A stretch of 64,000 nt of DNA, from assembly GCF_019175285.1 (NCBI RefSeq), contig NC_056523.1:188166772-188230771 (forward strand), given 5' to 3'. The translations under genes and the position numbers were made by a program. Source of the stretch: Sceloporus undulatus (taxonomy: Eukaryota; Chordata; Lepidosauria; Squamata; Phrynosomatidae). This document shows, in pieces, positions 10,722 to 64,000 of this stretch; within the stretch, counting starts at the first letter, position 1; the number at the start of each line of letters is the position of its first letter. Under the pieces are notes generated by a model. That model saw nothing but the letters and a program-made list of their open reading frames with translations, did not search any database and was not told the DNA's origin.

Positions 10722-10982
10722 GCATTGTTGTTGTATGCTTTCAAGTCATTTCTGACTTATGGCAACCCCAAGGTGAACCAATAATGGTGTTTTCTTGGCA
10801 AGTTTAGGAGGGGTGGGTTGCCATTGCCATACGCTGAGGCTGTGAGAGTGTGACTCGCCCATGGTCACCATCTCACAGCCTCAGAGTATGGCACTAGGTT
10901 TCATGCTGAGCCAGGATTCAAATCCTGATCTCCAGAGTCCTAGCCCAATACTCAAACCACCATGCCAAGTGGGCCTTCATGT
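10722..10982 (-). mobile_element. Sauria-type SINE
   Basis: A nearly full copy in minus orientation. The tail (tgcttcaagtcatttctga-like) lies at the left, and the tRNA-like head with ggattcaaatcctgatctcc (B-box complement) at the right. Confidence 0.8.
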
Positions 10983-11602
10983 GTGCATACTCTCTACATT
11001 TCACAGATCAAAACTGGGACACATGTGACTAAGTCACCTCAGAGCATGGTCAAGAGGGCAAGAGTGTGAGGAAGAACACACAAACTGGCAGAGGCTGCAG
11101 CAGTTTTATATTGCCTGAGCCTATTGGGAAAGACAAAGATCCCACCCTCTCCTCTCCCTACTAAGTTAATGGAATGCAAACTACTTTTGTACTTGGAACT
11201 TGTAAACCAAGGACAAAGTGGGAAAGTGGGAAGAGGAAAGAGAAACTGGGAGATTTTAAAAACAGTTAACACAGTGAGATGGCAGACCACTAACTGGGAC
11301 TGTCCCTGCCAAATCAGGACAGTTGGAAGGTATGTGTGTGGACTAGGGACCTTGTAATAGGTCACCCACACGCGTACCCTCCAACGTCAGAGCGCCCAGG
11401 CTAAAATTTGGGATATGGTCTCCTACTAGGAATAATAGCTCTCACCCTCAATGGATCTGAAACAATATGGTGTCAGAACCAACCGGAAGGTTTTGCTGCC
11501 TGAACAAGAAGCCAGGCATCTGAATGTACCCACCAGTTCAGGTCTGAGACACCTTTTGGAATCCGAATGGTGCTCAGATGGCAATCTCATAATCCTGGAT
11601 TA

Positions 11603-11843
11603 CTGCCCTTGTGGTGTAGTGGTTTGAGTGCTGGACTATGATTCTAGAGACCAGGGTTCGAATCCCACCTTGGTCATGTAAACACACTGGGTCACCTTAG
11701 GCAAGTCACACACTCTCAGCCTCAGGGATGACAATGGCAAACCCCCTCTCAAGAAACCTGCCAAGAAAACCCCATGATAGGTTCACCTTAGGGTTGCCAT
11801 AAGTCGGAAACAACTTGAAGGCACACAACGACAACAACAAACT
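11603..11843 (+). mobile_element. Sauria-type SINE, full length
   Basis: The tRNA-like head gtggtgtagtggtttgagtg carries an A box and gggttcgaatcccacc a consensus B box. The middle (ctcagcctcagggatgaca), BovB-like tail (ttgccataagtcggaaaca) and ACA-rich end (caacgacaacaacaa) are all present. This is among the best-preserved copies here. Confidence 0.88.
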
Positions 11844-11889
11844 GCCCTTGCTGGCTGGGCATCAGGGGAACTGCAGTCCAACCACATTC

Positions 11890-12780
11890 CTCAGGCCAGA
11901 AATAAGTTATTTGGGCCTATTCTTCCCTTGGCAACTTTTGTGAACAATCTTTCTTCTCCCTTGCCACAGATTTTGCTAAGAGGCCAGCCCTGCTGAGAGG
12001 TATTCAACGTTTTCCTCTGCCCCTGACGCTTGATGCTTTCTTTCCCTTCCAGTGATAATATTTTTTGCACCTTCACCTTGGGAACCCTGACTTTTCCTTC
12101 CCAAATCTACATACATGTACCTCTGCGCCTCCATTTTCTTGCTGAGATGGCCGCCATCTTTTCTGTGGGATGCTCCGCCTAGAAGCGAGAAATCAGGCAC
12201 CAATTATGAGCTGAAAAATTTGCCTTCCTTATAAAAGAAATTTGCCTTTCTTATAAAGACCAATAAAAATGTCTAATCAGAAATAAAATGATAAGTTTAA
12301 CCAGATGTAGTTAAATATATAAGAAGAAATACTGTATACTCTGCATTGAAGAAAAACAATAATTCTCCAGGATGAGTTAGAAGTTTGTCAGTGGAAAGGA
12401 GACAGATGGATATAAAGGGTTAAGTTAAGAATGGGAAAGAGTAATAAAATATTATATGACAGGAATTAAAGAAATAAGAGATAGTAGGTTAGAATAGGAA
12501 GGAAGAGGATGATAGAAAAGAAATGGGAACTAAAAGTGAAGGACAGATCAATATTAAGGAACGTAGATACTAGGAAATTTTGTTTTATTAAAGATTAGGG
12601 TTAGTGTAAGTATGTAGAGATGTGAAGCATATTGGTATGTATGAAATGTGTGAGTGAATGGATATGTTGTAAAATGTAAAGTGTAAAATGTCATGTGTAT
12701 GTGTTTTTTGTGTGTAGAAACCTTTTTTTAAAATCTATAAAACGAAACAAAATGTATTTCAAAGAAGGGATCCTTTGTGT
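11890..12780. other. Purine-rich stretch, possibly a degraded LINE
   Basis: 11,890-12,200 carries short minus-strand open frames and a YY1-like AAGATGGCGGC on the minus strand near 12,146-12,160. 12,205-12,780 is AG-rich on the plus strand and ends ctataaaacgaaacaaaat, like an L1-type 3' end. Assignment is weak. Confidence 0.3.
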
Positions 12781-12957
12781 TAAGTCCAGAGTTTATAGAT
12801 AACAATATCTGCTTGGCTATTTCTCTTTGGACTCTCTCAAATCTGGCCAGTGGTGTTCATCAGGTAACCTGTGACCAATGTTTAAAAATTCAGACAATTG
12901 ATCTTAACTTTGTAAACATTTAGACCATTGTAGTTTTTAATGGAGAGCCTTCAAATC

Positions 12958-13142
12958 TGGCCTGTCTACCTTAACTCTGGAGATGAGGGTTCAAATCCCA
13001 GCTCAGCCAGAGAGCCTACTGGGTGACCTTGGGCAAGAAGTCACACTCTCTCAGCCTCCTCAGGGGAAGGCAATGGCAAACCTCCTCTGAACAAATTGTG
13101 CCAAGAAAACTCCATGCTGGGTTCTTCTTAGGCTCACCATAA
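12958..13142 (+). mobile_element. Sauria-type SINE, 5' truncated
   Basis: Starts inside the head (ctctggagatgagggttcaa), continues through agcctcctcaggggaagg, and ends in tcttaggctcaccataaatt. Confidence 0.75.
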
Positions 13143-13350
13143 ATTGGGAGAAAGGCAGGATATAAATAACTATAACAACAGCATCAACTGTTTTGAAACT
13201 GTTGAATTTTTTAAAAAGTATATATACTTTTTAATTTTGTATTGTGTTTAAACTGTATTGTTGTGTTTAAAAAGATTTGCTGTTAGCCTCTTTGAGTCCC
13301 TGTGTTGGGAGAAATGTGGGATATCATAATAATAGTGTTATAGTTATTAT
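13143..13350 (+). repeat. LINE-like tail fragments
   Basis: gagaaaggcaggatataaat and later gttagcctctttgagtccc with gggatatcataataatag are typical reptile LINE or composite-SINE tails. Confidence 0.45.
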
Positions 13351-13439
13351 TTTGGACTGCAAATAACCAAGGCTGAAAAACAGTCTTTAAGCCCTGTTTA
13401 TGGATGGCTGGTGTATTTACAAATAAGAGGCAGGATAAG

Positions 13440-14134
13440 GTAAATCCTTATTTGCCAATGCTTTGCCAACGGGACAGTGACGCTGCTGATGCTGCTGAGC
13501 CTCTCTGAGAGGAAAAAGAACTGAACTCAGCCGAACCCGATTGACAGCTGCTGGGCTCTGGCTGTTCCGCTGACAACCGAGTGGGCGTGGCTTAATGTAA
13601 CCCCGCCCTCCGAGTCTCTTCTTCCTGTTTTCTCTCCTCTCGCGCAGGCGCCTTGAGGCCCTTTAAACGTGCGCAAGGAGTCCCGGCGACCACATTCCCT
13701 TGCTGGTCGAATCCCTCCGCTTGCCTTCCCCCCTCCATCCTCCCTTCGAGGGACTTTTTTTCCTGCTTTCTTTCGCTCCGGAGGCACCTTTAATCGGGCC
13801 TCTCTTTCGGAGTCGGCTTATAGAAGGGGGTTTGGGCACTTTCCGCATCTTTCTAGACGGGTGCGGCGAAGTTTGGGGGAGAAATTTTAGGTCGGCCCTT
13901 TGAGGAGATTTGCGGAAGGATACTCTTTGTTGTGGAGAGCGGAGGAGTATTGAGAGAGGGAGTCCAAGATGGCGACGGCGGCTGCTAGGCCAAAGGAAGA
14001 GCAGGAGCTTTGAGAGGAGGGAGAAGGGCCTTTTAGGAGAGTCCTGGTCTCAGGGCCTAGTGAGGCCTAGAGGTCGAAGGGAGGGAGCGGGGAGCAGGGC
14101 ATGGCCCCTTGAGGGGCTCCACTGGGGCACGGCT
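13440..14134 (+). promoter_or_regulatory. GC-rich KDM5C promoter and 5' leader
   Basis: GC and CpG content rise sharply from about 13,440 and stay high to about 14,700. A CACCC/KLF-type box (GTGGGCGTGG) lies at 13581-13590 and an Sp-type box (CCCCGCCC) at 13601-13608. No TATA box is obvious. A YY1-type CCAAGATGGCG element sits at 13964-13974. The transcription start is inferred to lie between about 13,620 and 13,900. It cannot be fixed from sequence alone. Confidence 0.75.
13969..14013 (+). CDS. Upstream ORF of 14 codons in the KDM5C leader
   Basis: ATG in near-ideal Kozak context (CCAAGATGG) opens [14 protein letters not shown] and then TGA at 14011-14013. It is out of frame with the KDM5C start at 14135. 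The ATG coincides with a YY1-type motif, so its presence could reflect transcriptional rather than translational selection. A second three-codon ORF (ATG GCC CCT TGA) begins at 14101. If the transcript starts upstream, ribosomes must reinitiate or leaky-scan to reach KDM5C. Confidence 0.45.
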   Translation: MATAAARPKEEQEL

Positions 14135-37232
<23,098 letters not shown>

Positions 37233-38075
37233 CAGCTAGAAGATGCCTGGGTTTCCCCTTCCTGGACTACACTGCACTGCAAGGGATTCTGGCAGCCCCG
37301 TGTCACGCTGTTGGTTTGACTAGCACTCTTCATGGGGGGTAGCCAGCCCCAGAAGTGGGGGACTGCAACTCCCCCTCCCCACTTGGGACTCAGCACTGGC
37401 CCTGCACCAGACTATTTTCGGACGATGTAATATTTCGTTTTCTTTTTCCTCCTTTTGTATTGTTGATACCTCGGAAGGGGGAGAGGCATTGCAGGGGTCA
37501 CCAACACGCAGGGTCCGCTTGTTCCCGTTTGGCAGAAGCAGCAGAGAATGCTAACCCTGCTGCTGTAAGGACTCAAGCTTTGCAGAGCCCTGTTCTGGGT
37601 GGTAGCAGTGTGTGCTGGGACTAGCCCCAGCACCTCACTTCAGGCAGAAGGAGGAGTCAAGAGCCCTCCCGAGGGCTGGGTCGGGCTCCTCGTACCAGCA
37701 TCCCCTGGAATACCACAGGGACGGCACCTCCTGTTGGACAGAGGGGCAGCTCTCCCCAAACACCCCTATCCTCCTCTGGTACCTGTTGGGTTTTATAGGA
37801 ATTGGGGTAACCACTTTGTTCTTTAGGGTGGTGGAAAGGGCAAGGAATCTTAGTTCCACTTCAACCTCTACTTCACCCTCACCTTCCCACTCCCAAATCA
37901 TAGGCCCCATGCTGCCTCAGGCTCTGACACTAAAGTCTTTTGTCTTTCTCTTTTTAGTGTTTTTCCTTTATTTTCTGCAGCAGAGGAGGGTGGGTTGTTG
38001 GGGGTAGAGAGGGGTGTGTTATTTTATTGTATTATGATTTTTTTATTATTATTAAACTTTGGAGGTTAATGAACT
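37233..38075 (+). other. KDM5C: KDM5C 3' UTR with ATTAAA signal
   Basis: This non-coding stretch follows the stop codon. An ATTAAA hexamer at 38051-38056 sits after a T-rich run, and a GT-containing stretch follows. Cleavage is inferred around 38,070-38,080. No repeat is obvious within it, which fits a transcribed UTR. Confidence 0.7.
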
Positions 38076-38079
38076 TGCC

Positions 38080-40050
38080 CAGCTTTTGGGATGAGGTCCA
38101 TCTGATTAGTCATGGATGGTGTTGATCATTGTCACATGAAATGGTGCATGCACACATCTGTGGCCAGTTTCTTGTCTTGTACTTTGTGGATGGACGGTGG
38201 AATCACTGGATGCTCCAACTAGCTGTTTTTCCAGCCTTTGAAAATCTAGGTGTTAACATCCTGATTTTCATTGAGTTAGGAACATGAGAATCACATCACA
38301 TGGATGGTCACTGTAGCTTGAAGGTGAGATACATTCAGAGACAAACACAGAATGGACTTCAGAAGCAAATTGTTAGGGTTATAAAAATGAATACTAAATA
38401 CTGTACTACTTTAAATATTTTGGAATCGCAAAGCTAGTGAGAGGTTCATAGGAACTATAGGTGAAGAGAGAAGCTAATCAGTTTTCTGTTTTGTCCCTAA
38501 AATAACTGTGGGACTTTTTATTCTGGGAATGTACCTCAAAAGCTGGATTGAAGGGTGGTGCCAAAGAGGAGGATTTGGAATTCTAGGATTGAAATCCTAT
38601 TTGTCATTTAAACAGGCATGAGTCACTTTTTTGACCCAGATGTAGCCGCACTGAAAGCTTGTGTGTATTAGAGCTACTGCCTTGGTGGTTCCCAAGCAAC
38701 TAGTAGTCTGTGCAACAATACCACCAGCAGCAGCTGCATTGGCAAATAAGATTCTGACCTTAGATAAATTAGCCATTATTATTGGTATGCCTATAGGAAG
38801 TTGACATCTGTGTCCATTACTAAAACAATGATTATATCCTATTCTTTCTCCTTCAGCCCTTCCAAAAATCAAACACAAAGTCATTGCAATGGTGCTTTAA
38901 AAAAACTAAGAAAATTACAAAATTGTTTCCCTGTTTTATACTTTGTATGTCTTAATGCGAAACCTTCCTGGAATGTTGCCTCTCAAAGGACAAGAAAGTT
39001 TCCAGGAGGCATTGCTTATATTTGTAATTCCAAAATGAGTATATTTATCAGCCTCTCACTAAAGCTGCTTAGGAAGAGGAAATTAATGATTGGTTATAAA
39101 ATAGGGATAATGTCTGTTTATAAGCATATTTCAGTGCTAGGTAACATTTTAAAAATGAAAGCGAGGCAGGAATGAATAGGAAGTAGCCAAGTTGTGTAAG
39201 TGGCAGATGCCTGTTCATGTAGTGAAAAATCCAGGCAGCTTGGGAAGAATGTTGGAAGAGTCTTCTACTTTTGGTACATGCTGTCTCACACGAAGTGTAA
39301 TGAACATAAGAAATTCACTGCTATAAGCTTATATCAAGAGACCCAAGCTTCAGTAGATGATGATGATCTCAAGAACAAAGCAGCCAGGAGGACAGTAAGT
39401 AGAACTTCCAAACACCCGACATGAGGATGGTCATTCTCATGTTGCAGAGAATTTGCATCCAGACAGTGCTCAGAATAGTGCCAGTGATTGAAGTACAGCA
39501 GCTAGTCTTTGCTCTCCCTCTGGTCAGTTGGGAGAGCAAGCTCACCAGTCAGCATAAGACTGCTGCGTGTTCCAGGCCCCTCTTGAACAAAGGAGCTCAC
39601 ATCCAGTGGCCCAGGACTCTTTCCTCCCACAGAGAGACATTCACTCATCCTAGTCATAACCACTGCTGGAATTGGCTTCTGTAGTTCCACACTGGTGCTT
39701 TTTGTGTGTTTCAGCTGGAGTAGCAGTGGATATACATACAGAACTGTATCTCTTCTCAGTGACGCTTCATATATGTCGATTATACTTGCTCATTTGGCCA
39801 CACACTATACAACTAACAAGTGATCTTTCTGATTACTACCACTGAAGCAAGGGTTTGGTTTAATGCTTGTACGATAGCCAAGATTCATGTTAGCTCAAAC
39901 TACTTTTTAAAAAATTCTGTGTTGATGACATTCACCGTAGGACTTTGATCCAAGAGAATCAGGCCTTACAGCTGCCTTTCCTTTAACATGAGTGTCACGG
40001 TGCATGGAAACGTTCTGTAACAAAATCAGCATAGTCCTTTAAACATTTTC
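38080..40050. other. Intergenic gap between convergent genes
   Basis: No exon, RNA gene or clear repeat is visible here. Short open frames (for example near 38.8 and 39.4 kb) show no family resemblance and no coding-like composition. The sequence is AT-rich. Confidence 0.6.
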
Positions 40051-40054
40051 TTAG

Positions 40055-40476
40055 AAAATAAATCAGTACTTTTTTTATTCTCTGCAATCTGTTCCTGAAA
40101 CACAGGGTTAATAAAATCATGGGGTTAATGCTGAAAAAAGCCTCACCAGTTTCCTGCCATAAGGAAGGAGGAATGAGCACTGTACAAAATAGACACTAAA
40201 ACCAAAGCCCTGGAATCAGCGCTGGTTATATTTACATCTGTGGAAAGAGCCAGCAAGCCCTGGTCCTGCAAAACCCTGGAATTAGCCTGGACACACAACA
40301 CAACACACCCTGTGAGCAACAGCGTCCCCTCAAGTTGGGGAGGATGTGGGGAGAGATTTTCCCCATGTCTAGATCCACGTAGCTCTTACAAAGAGTCCAT
40401 TGGAATGTCACTCAGTTACGCCAAAACTTTTGGGTCAGCGCCCCTTCATCCCTTCTCACCCCCATTGCCTTCCTAC
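40055..40476 (-). other. SEMA3F-like 3' UTR with AATAAA signal
   Basis: On the minus strand an AATAAA hexamer lies at about 40074-40079, some 400 bases after the stop. Cleavage is inferred near 40,055. The UTR end is inference, and other A-rich sites lie downstream. Confidence 0.5.
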
Positions 40477-60541
<20,065 letters not shown>

Positions 60542-60744
60542 CTGAGGAAGGGGAGGGGTAGGTGGGAAGAAAGGGAGAGATTCTCAGATTCAATAGATCT
60601 CATAAATTCCTGCCATGAAAGCCAACCTATTCCCTACCAAAACAGTCACTCACACACGTTGCCCAAACATACCCACACCCTTCCATACAGTTTGTGTGCA
60701 CTAACTTATACCTATAGATGCAAATGTAGGAATGATGACTATTA

Positions 60745-61062
60745 TCTATACCAACTGTGCACAAACTATAGTCCTGGAGCCACATGTGGTCCCTGAGACT
60801 GTTTTTCTGGCCCTCAATCTCTCCATACATCACCCCTTTTCTAATCACTCCAGGGAAGGCAACTGGTTTTTTTAAAAGGTTGCAAGACCTCCTTGCAAAA
60901 TTTATCATACTGTACAATTTTTTCCAAACCGAGAAATGGACTGTTTCTGGTCTTGTTTCATGTCTTTATTTTTGGCATTTTTATCAGTCTGTGTTGCTCC
61001 TGGAGGGTCTGAGAACCAGAAAATTGGACCCTGGATTCATCACAGTTGCCCACCCCTAAATT
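60745..61062. mobile_element. hAT-like (Charlie-type) MITE
   Basis: gtgcacaaactatagtcctg, gagccacatgtggtcc at the left and cacagttgcccacccctaa at the right form the diverged ends of a 'cagggtgggcaaactatgg'-type element. Confidence 0.55.
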
Positions 61063-61079
61063 TATATAGAAACCCAACA

Positions 61080-61432
61080 CAGGATCTTATCACACTAGCA
61101 AAATCCTATTGAAAAACAGGATTAAAAGTAGATTTAAATTAGAAAAGAAACACAAATGCAGGAAGTTTATCACACGACGTTACTGCCAAGGTGAAATAAC
61201 GCAGAAATAAAGTGAAGGCAAAAGGGACAAAAATGACAGCACTTTACTTTCATGATGTTCCGAAAGTAAAAAGCTGTCATTTTTGCTTTCACTTTATCTT
61301 CGCATTATTTCACTCTAGCAGTAACGTCGTGTGATAAACTTCCCGCATTTGCACGTTTTTAAATTTAGATCTACTTTAAATCCCATGTCTCAGTGGGATT
61401 TCACTAGTGTGATAAGGTCCACACTCATAGTG
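61080..61432. mobile_element. Foldback (palindromic) element, about 350 bp
   Basis: The outer ends ggatcttatcacactagcaa and ttcactagtgtgataaggtc are inverted, as are inner gaagtttatcacacgacgtt and aacgtcgtgtgataaacttc. aaatgacagcactttacttt also mirrors gtaaaaagctgtcattt at the centre. The whole element can fold on itself. Confidence 0.8.
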
Positions 61433-63865
61433 AAGGAGACCATGGTGTCTGTGGCTGCTGTTTAGGTGTTAACTGTTGGTGGGCAGCTACAAGGTCTTAG
61501 CAAATTTTAAATTTTTAAACCAGACTTTGGACAGGCTTTCAAAGAGGGAACACTTTAAATCTGAGCACTGTACTCTCTACAATAGGACGCAAAGCAACCC
61601 AAACACCCTCTGACTCACTGACTGAATGTTCTTCCTCACAAAAAAAAAAAAAAGGGGGGGATAAGACCCAATATCATACTCTCCCTTCTTCCAGAGCTTA
61701 GGGAAGACCAGAAAATGGAGCACAACTCCAGAATTCTTCAGCCACTATGAGTAGCAGCCACGCTGGTTGGGGGATACTGGGATTTATGGTACCCAAAAGT
61801 CACATTTCTGAGTTCTGTTCCTTGCCCCTTTCACCCTCCTCTCTGATATAGAAAGGGCAGCAGCTGGAACATATTAATCCCGATAATGGTGGGGCTGGCC
61901 TGGCCTGGGCTGGCCTGAGCTGAGCTCAATGGGTATTTTGGTCCCATGAAGTGGCTAAAGGCGGAGCCGACGTGGGTGGGTTTGGGGGGGGGGGCTGCAT
62001 TCGGCGGTTGGTACAGCAAAGAACCTAAATCCCCCAGCAATCCCCCATCCACATTCCACATTTAGAGATCAGAGAGAGTGGCATGGTGAGCTTCCCACCT
62101 GCAACGCCCTTGGGGAGATGGCCAGAGGACATCCATCAGCGCCAGAGCCAGTTACCTTCTGCAGCCAAGTCTGGGCATGATTTCAGAGACCAGGGACAGA
62201 AATTGGCCTAATCCCTTTGGACAAGTGGGCTAAAGCCTAGAAGAGGACCAGATTTCCGGGGAGCTAAGAGCCGGACAGGTGTGGGAGGGAGAAGGGAAAT
62301 GAGTCTAGTTGGATGAGGAATTAAACCCAGTTTGAAAAAGAAAAAGAAAAGGCAACTCAAGAACACAATCACCAGATTCCTCCACTCTGCACCAATACAG
62401 TCAGAACAGCCACTACCTGCCCATTCTGAAAGTTGGGGTACAACCCAGGAAAGCTCATGGAATTCCCTAAGCATTCATGCATGGCAGGTGGGAGACTGCC
62501 ATTGCCTTCCCTTCCCTCCACACAGAGCTACAATAAATGGCTGGTAGCCCCATGGCAGGATGCCCAGTGGCAGGGTGTTGTCACGCACGCTCCACAAATC
62601 TGAGGTACAGCAACCATTATATAACACTGGTGGTATATCAGGAGTAGTAACCTTTCAGGAATGTATACAGAAACAACACAAGGTTATCAGGTGCTCAAAA
62701 CAAGGACTGACAGCCTCTCCAGACAAGAAAAAAGTGTCTGAAAGTCCCAGGTTTTGCTCCTGTGCCAACTATTTATTTTGTTCCTGTACAAACTGATTTT
62801 ATTTTGGAGAGCTACATGACATTTTTCCTGTTCTGAAGTATTCTCAAGGAACTCCCAGCATTATCAAGGACTTTTCATTCTCTCTCCCAGATCAGTTTAA
62901 ACTGACACAGTATTTCCCAAAATGAAATGCACTTCTCCATGGCATGTCTATTTACATTATACTGGAAGTCACTAAGATGGCCACTGCCAAGAAACACAGG
63001 GACTGTTTCCCGTACTCAGATTCAACAGAAATCAAGCAAGGGAAAGAGGAATGCAAGCAGTGAAAGAAAATAATCCTAATGCCTAATTAGTATAATGTTG
63101 CTAAAGCACTTTAACACTTGGACTGAAACTCCTGAATAGTAATGTAAAAAGTCTCAGTGGACACCAGGGAAAAGCAATATCTGTAATGTTGCCTGAGATT
63201 AGATGTGATGGAGGAGTGAGGGAAACCAGGATATTTAAACAACAAGTTTGGTTGCAAAACCATGACTATACAGGTAAAAGTAAAACGAAAAGAACTGGAA
63301 AGCCTTAATACTTCCAGGACTTTTTTTCCTTTCTGGATAAGCCCTGAGAGGGGATTAACACCTTTAAGGCACAGCATCCACAGTGCTTGCACACTCATAC
63401 ACACACACACACTCATTACAGAACTTGGAAATGTTACCACATGTCATGGTGCCAAAAAAAGATAAATGTTTTGCCTATTGAATACTAACAGCGATTACAC
63501 TTTTGTTACTGGGCATCAGGTAAAACTGTCTGAATTTATTCCTGGGGTGGGGAGGGATACAACAGGTGCTATTGCCATGCCATTGGTGGCCATTGGAGCC
63601 ATCTATCTATGGGTCCCCAGAGACTGCTGGCTTCTTTGAAGGACCAGTCTGCCCATGAGGTTTACATTGGAGACATCTGGAGTCTTCCTAGACAGAGCGG
63701 GGCAATTCCTTTGCCAGGTAAACAAGGAGATAGTTGCTAGGGAATATAAATCTGAAAGCAGAAGGGCCACTCCATGCCCTACAAACCTCTCACCATCCTG
63801 TCTCTGTGACCCCAAGACAAGCGGGTGTTTTGGATTTCCAGAGGACAGGAGTAGCTGTGTGAGCC
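61433..63865. other. Right-hand non-coding stretch
   Basis: Contains hAT-like arm scraps (about 61,720-61,800, gctggttgggggatactgg), a C/G homopolymer near 61,980-61,995 and short A-rich runs. I could not find the missing semaphorin signal-peptide exon on the minus strand. A donor-like CTGCAGAAG|GTAACT on the minus strand near 62,155 does not supply the right phase or a hydrophobic leader. Confidence 0.5.
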
Positions 63866-63869
63866 AGCT

Positions 63870-63965
63870 GGCAAAACAACATCAAAGAATCTAGTGGCAC
63901 CTTAATTTGACATAAGCTGATCTGGCATCTGATAAATTGTATGCCAAACAAAACTCAATGAACTT
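63870..63965. repeat. Fragment of the 'tagcacctttaagactaac' family
   Basis: caaagaatctagtggcacct then aatttgacataagctgat and gcatctgataaatt. Confidence 0.5.
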
Positions 63966-64000
63966 AATCCTCTTGGATTGTGATATGAAACAAAGCTAAA

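Noticed and set aside
11603-11690. Possible tRNA gene (A and B boxes)
   Set aside because: It is the head of a Sauria-type SINE. The 3' half of a tRNA is absent and no acceptor stem can close.
62150-62210. Minus-strand ATG and donor (CTGCAGAAG|GTAACT) as the missing semaphorin first exon
   Set aside because: The phase does not fit exon 60381-60541 and no signal-peptide-like hydrophobic stretch precedes it.

Overview
This is a vertebrate nuclear genomic window, almost certainly from a squamate reptile and most likely a lizard. The evidence is the spliced gene structure together with a squamate-type repeat set: many tRNA-headed Sauria-type SINEs ending in ACA-rich tails, 5S-rRNA-derived SINEs, a BovB (RTE) LINE fragment, CR1 and L2-clade LINEs, hAT- and Tigger-like MITEs, and abundant CA, AAT and GA microsatellites. 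The species cannot be read from the sequence. Two protein-coding genes are present. They are convergent, tail to tail, about 2 kb apart. Positions 1-13,400 hold no host gene that I can support. The stretch is a repeat graveyard, including a three-deep nested insertion at 480-1,051, a GC-rich block plus compound microsatellite at 2.0-2.8 kb, three 5S-SINEs at 3.6-4.0 kb, and an hAT-like element at 8,238-8,881. From about 13,440 a GC-rich promoter leads into KDM5C on the plus strand. KDM5C encodes a JmjC histone H3K4 demethylase. I assign 27 coding exons (14,135-37,232), 1,560 codons in total, with all domains intact (JmjN, ARID, PHD1, JmjC, C5HC2 zinc finger, PLU-1 region, PHD2), and a 3' UTR ending near 38,075 after an ATTAAA signal. 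On the minus strand, 40,055-60,541 carries 16 exons of a class 3 semaphorin closest to SEMA3F. They cover the sema domain, PSI, a furin-type basic site, the Ig domain and the basic tail. The first coding exon, with start codon and signal peptide, is not in the window and presumably lies beyond 64,000. Introns of both genes carry SINEs, a CR1 tail, an L2-clade LINE with a recognisable reverse transcriptase, and MITEs. The right-hand end (60.6-64 kb) has an hAT-like MITE and a 350-bp foldback element and no exon I can support. The two genes have no shared pathway: one is a chromatin regulator and the other a secreted guidance cue. The observations I rate highest are: a 69-base, phase-0 possible cassette exon in KDM5C (23,822-23,890); a decayed local duplicate of the intron 3/exon 4 acceptor region of KDM5C; a one-base length anomaly at a semaphorin exon (50,941-51,011); and the linkage of a SEMA3F-like gene to KDM5C, which suggests a semaphorin duplicate absent from this locus in mammals.
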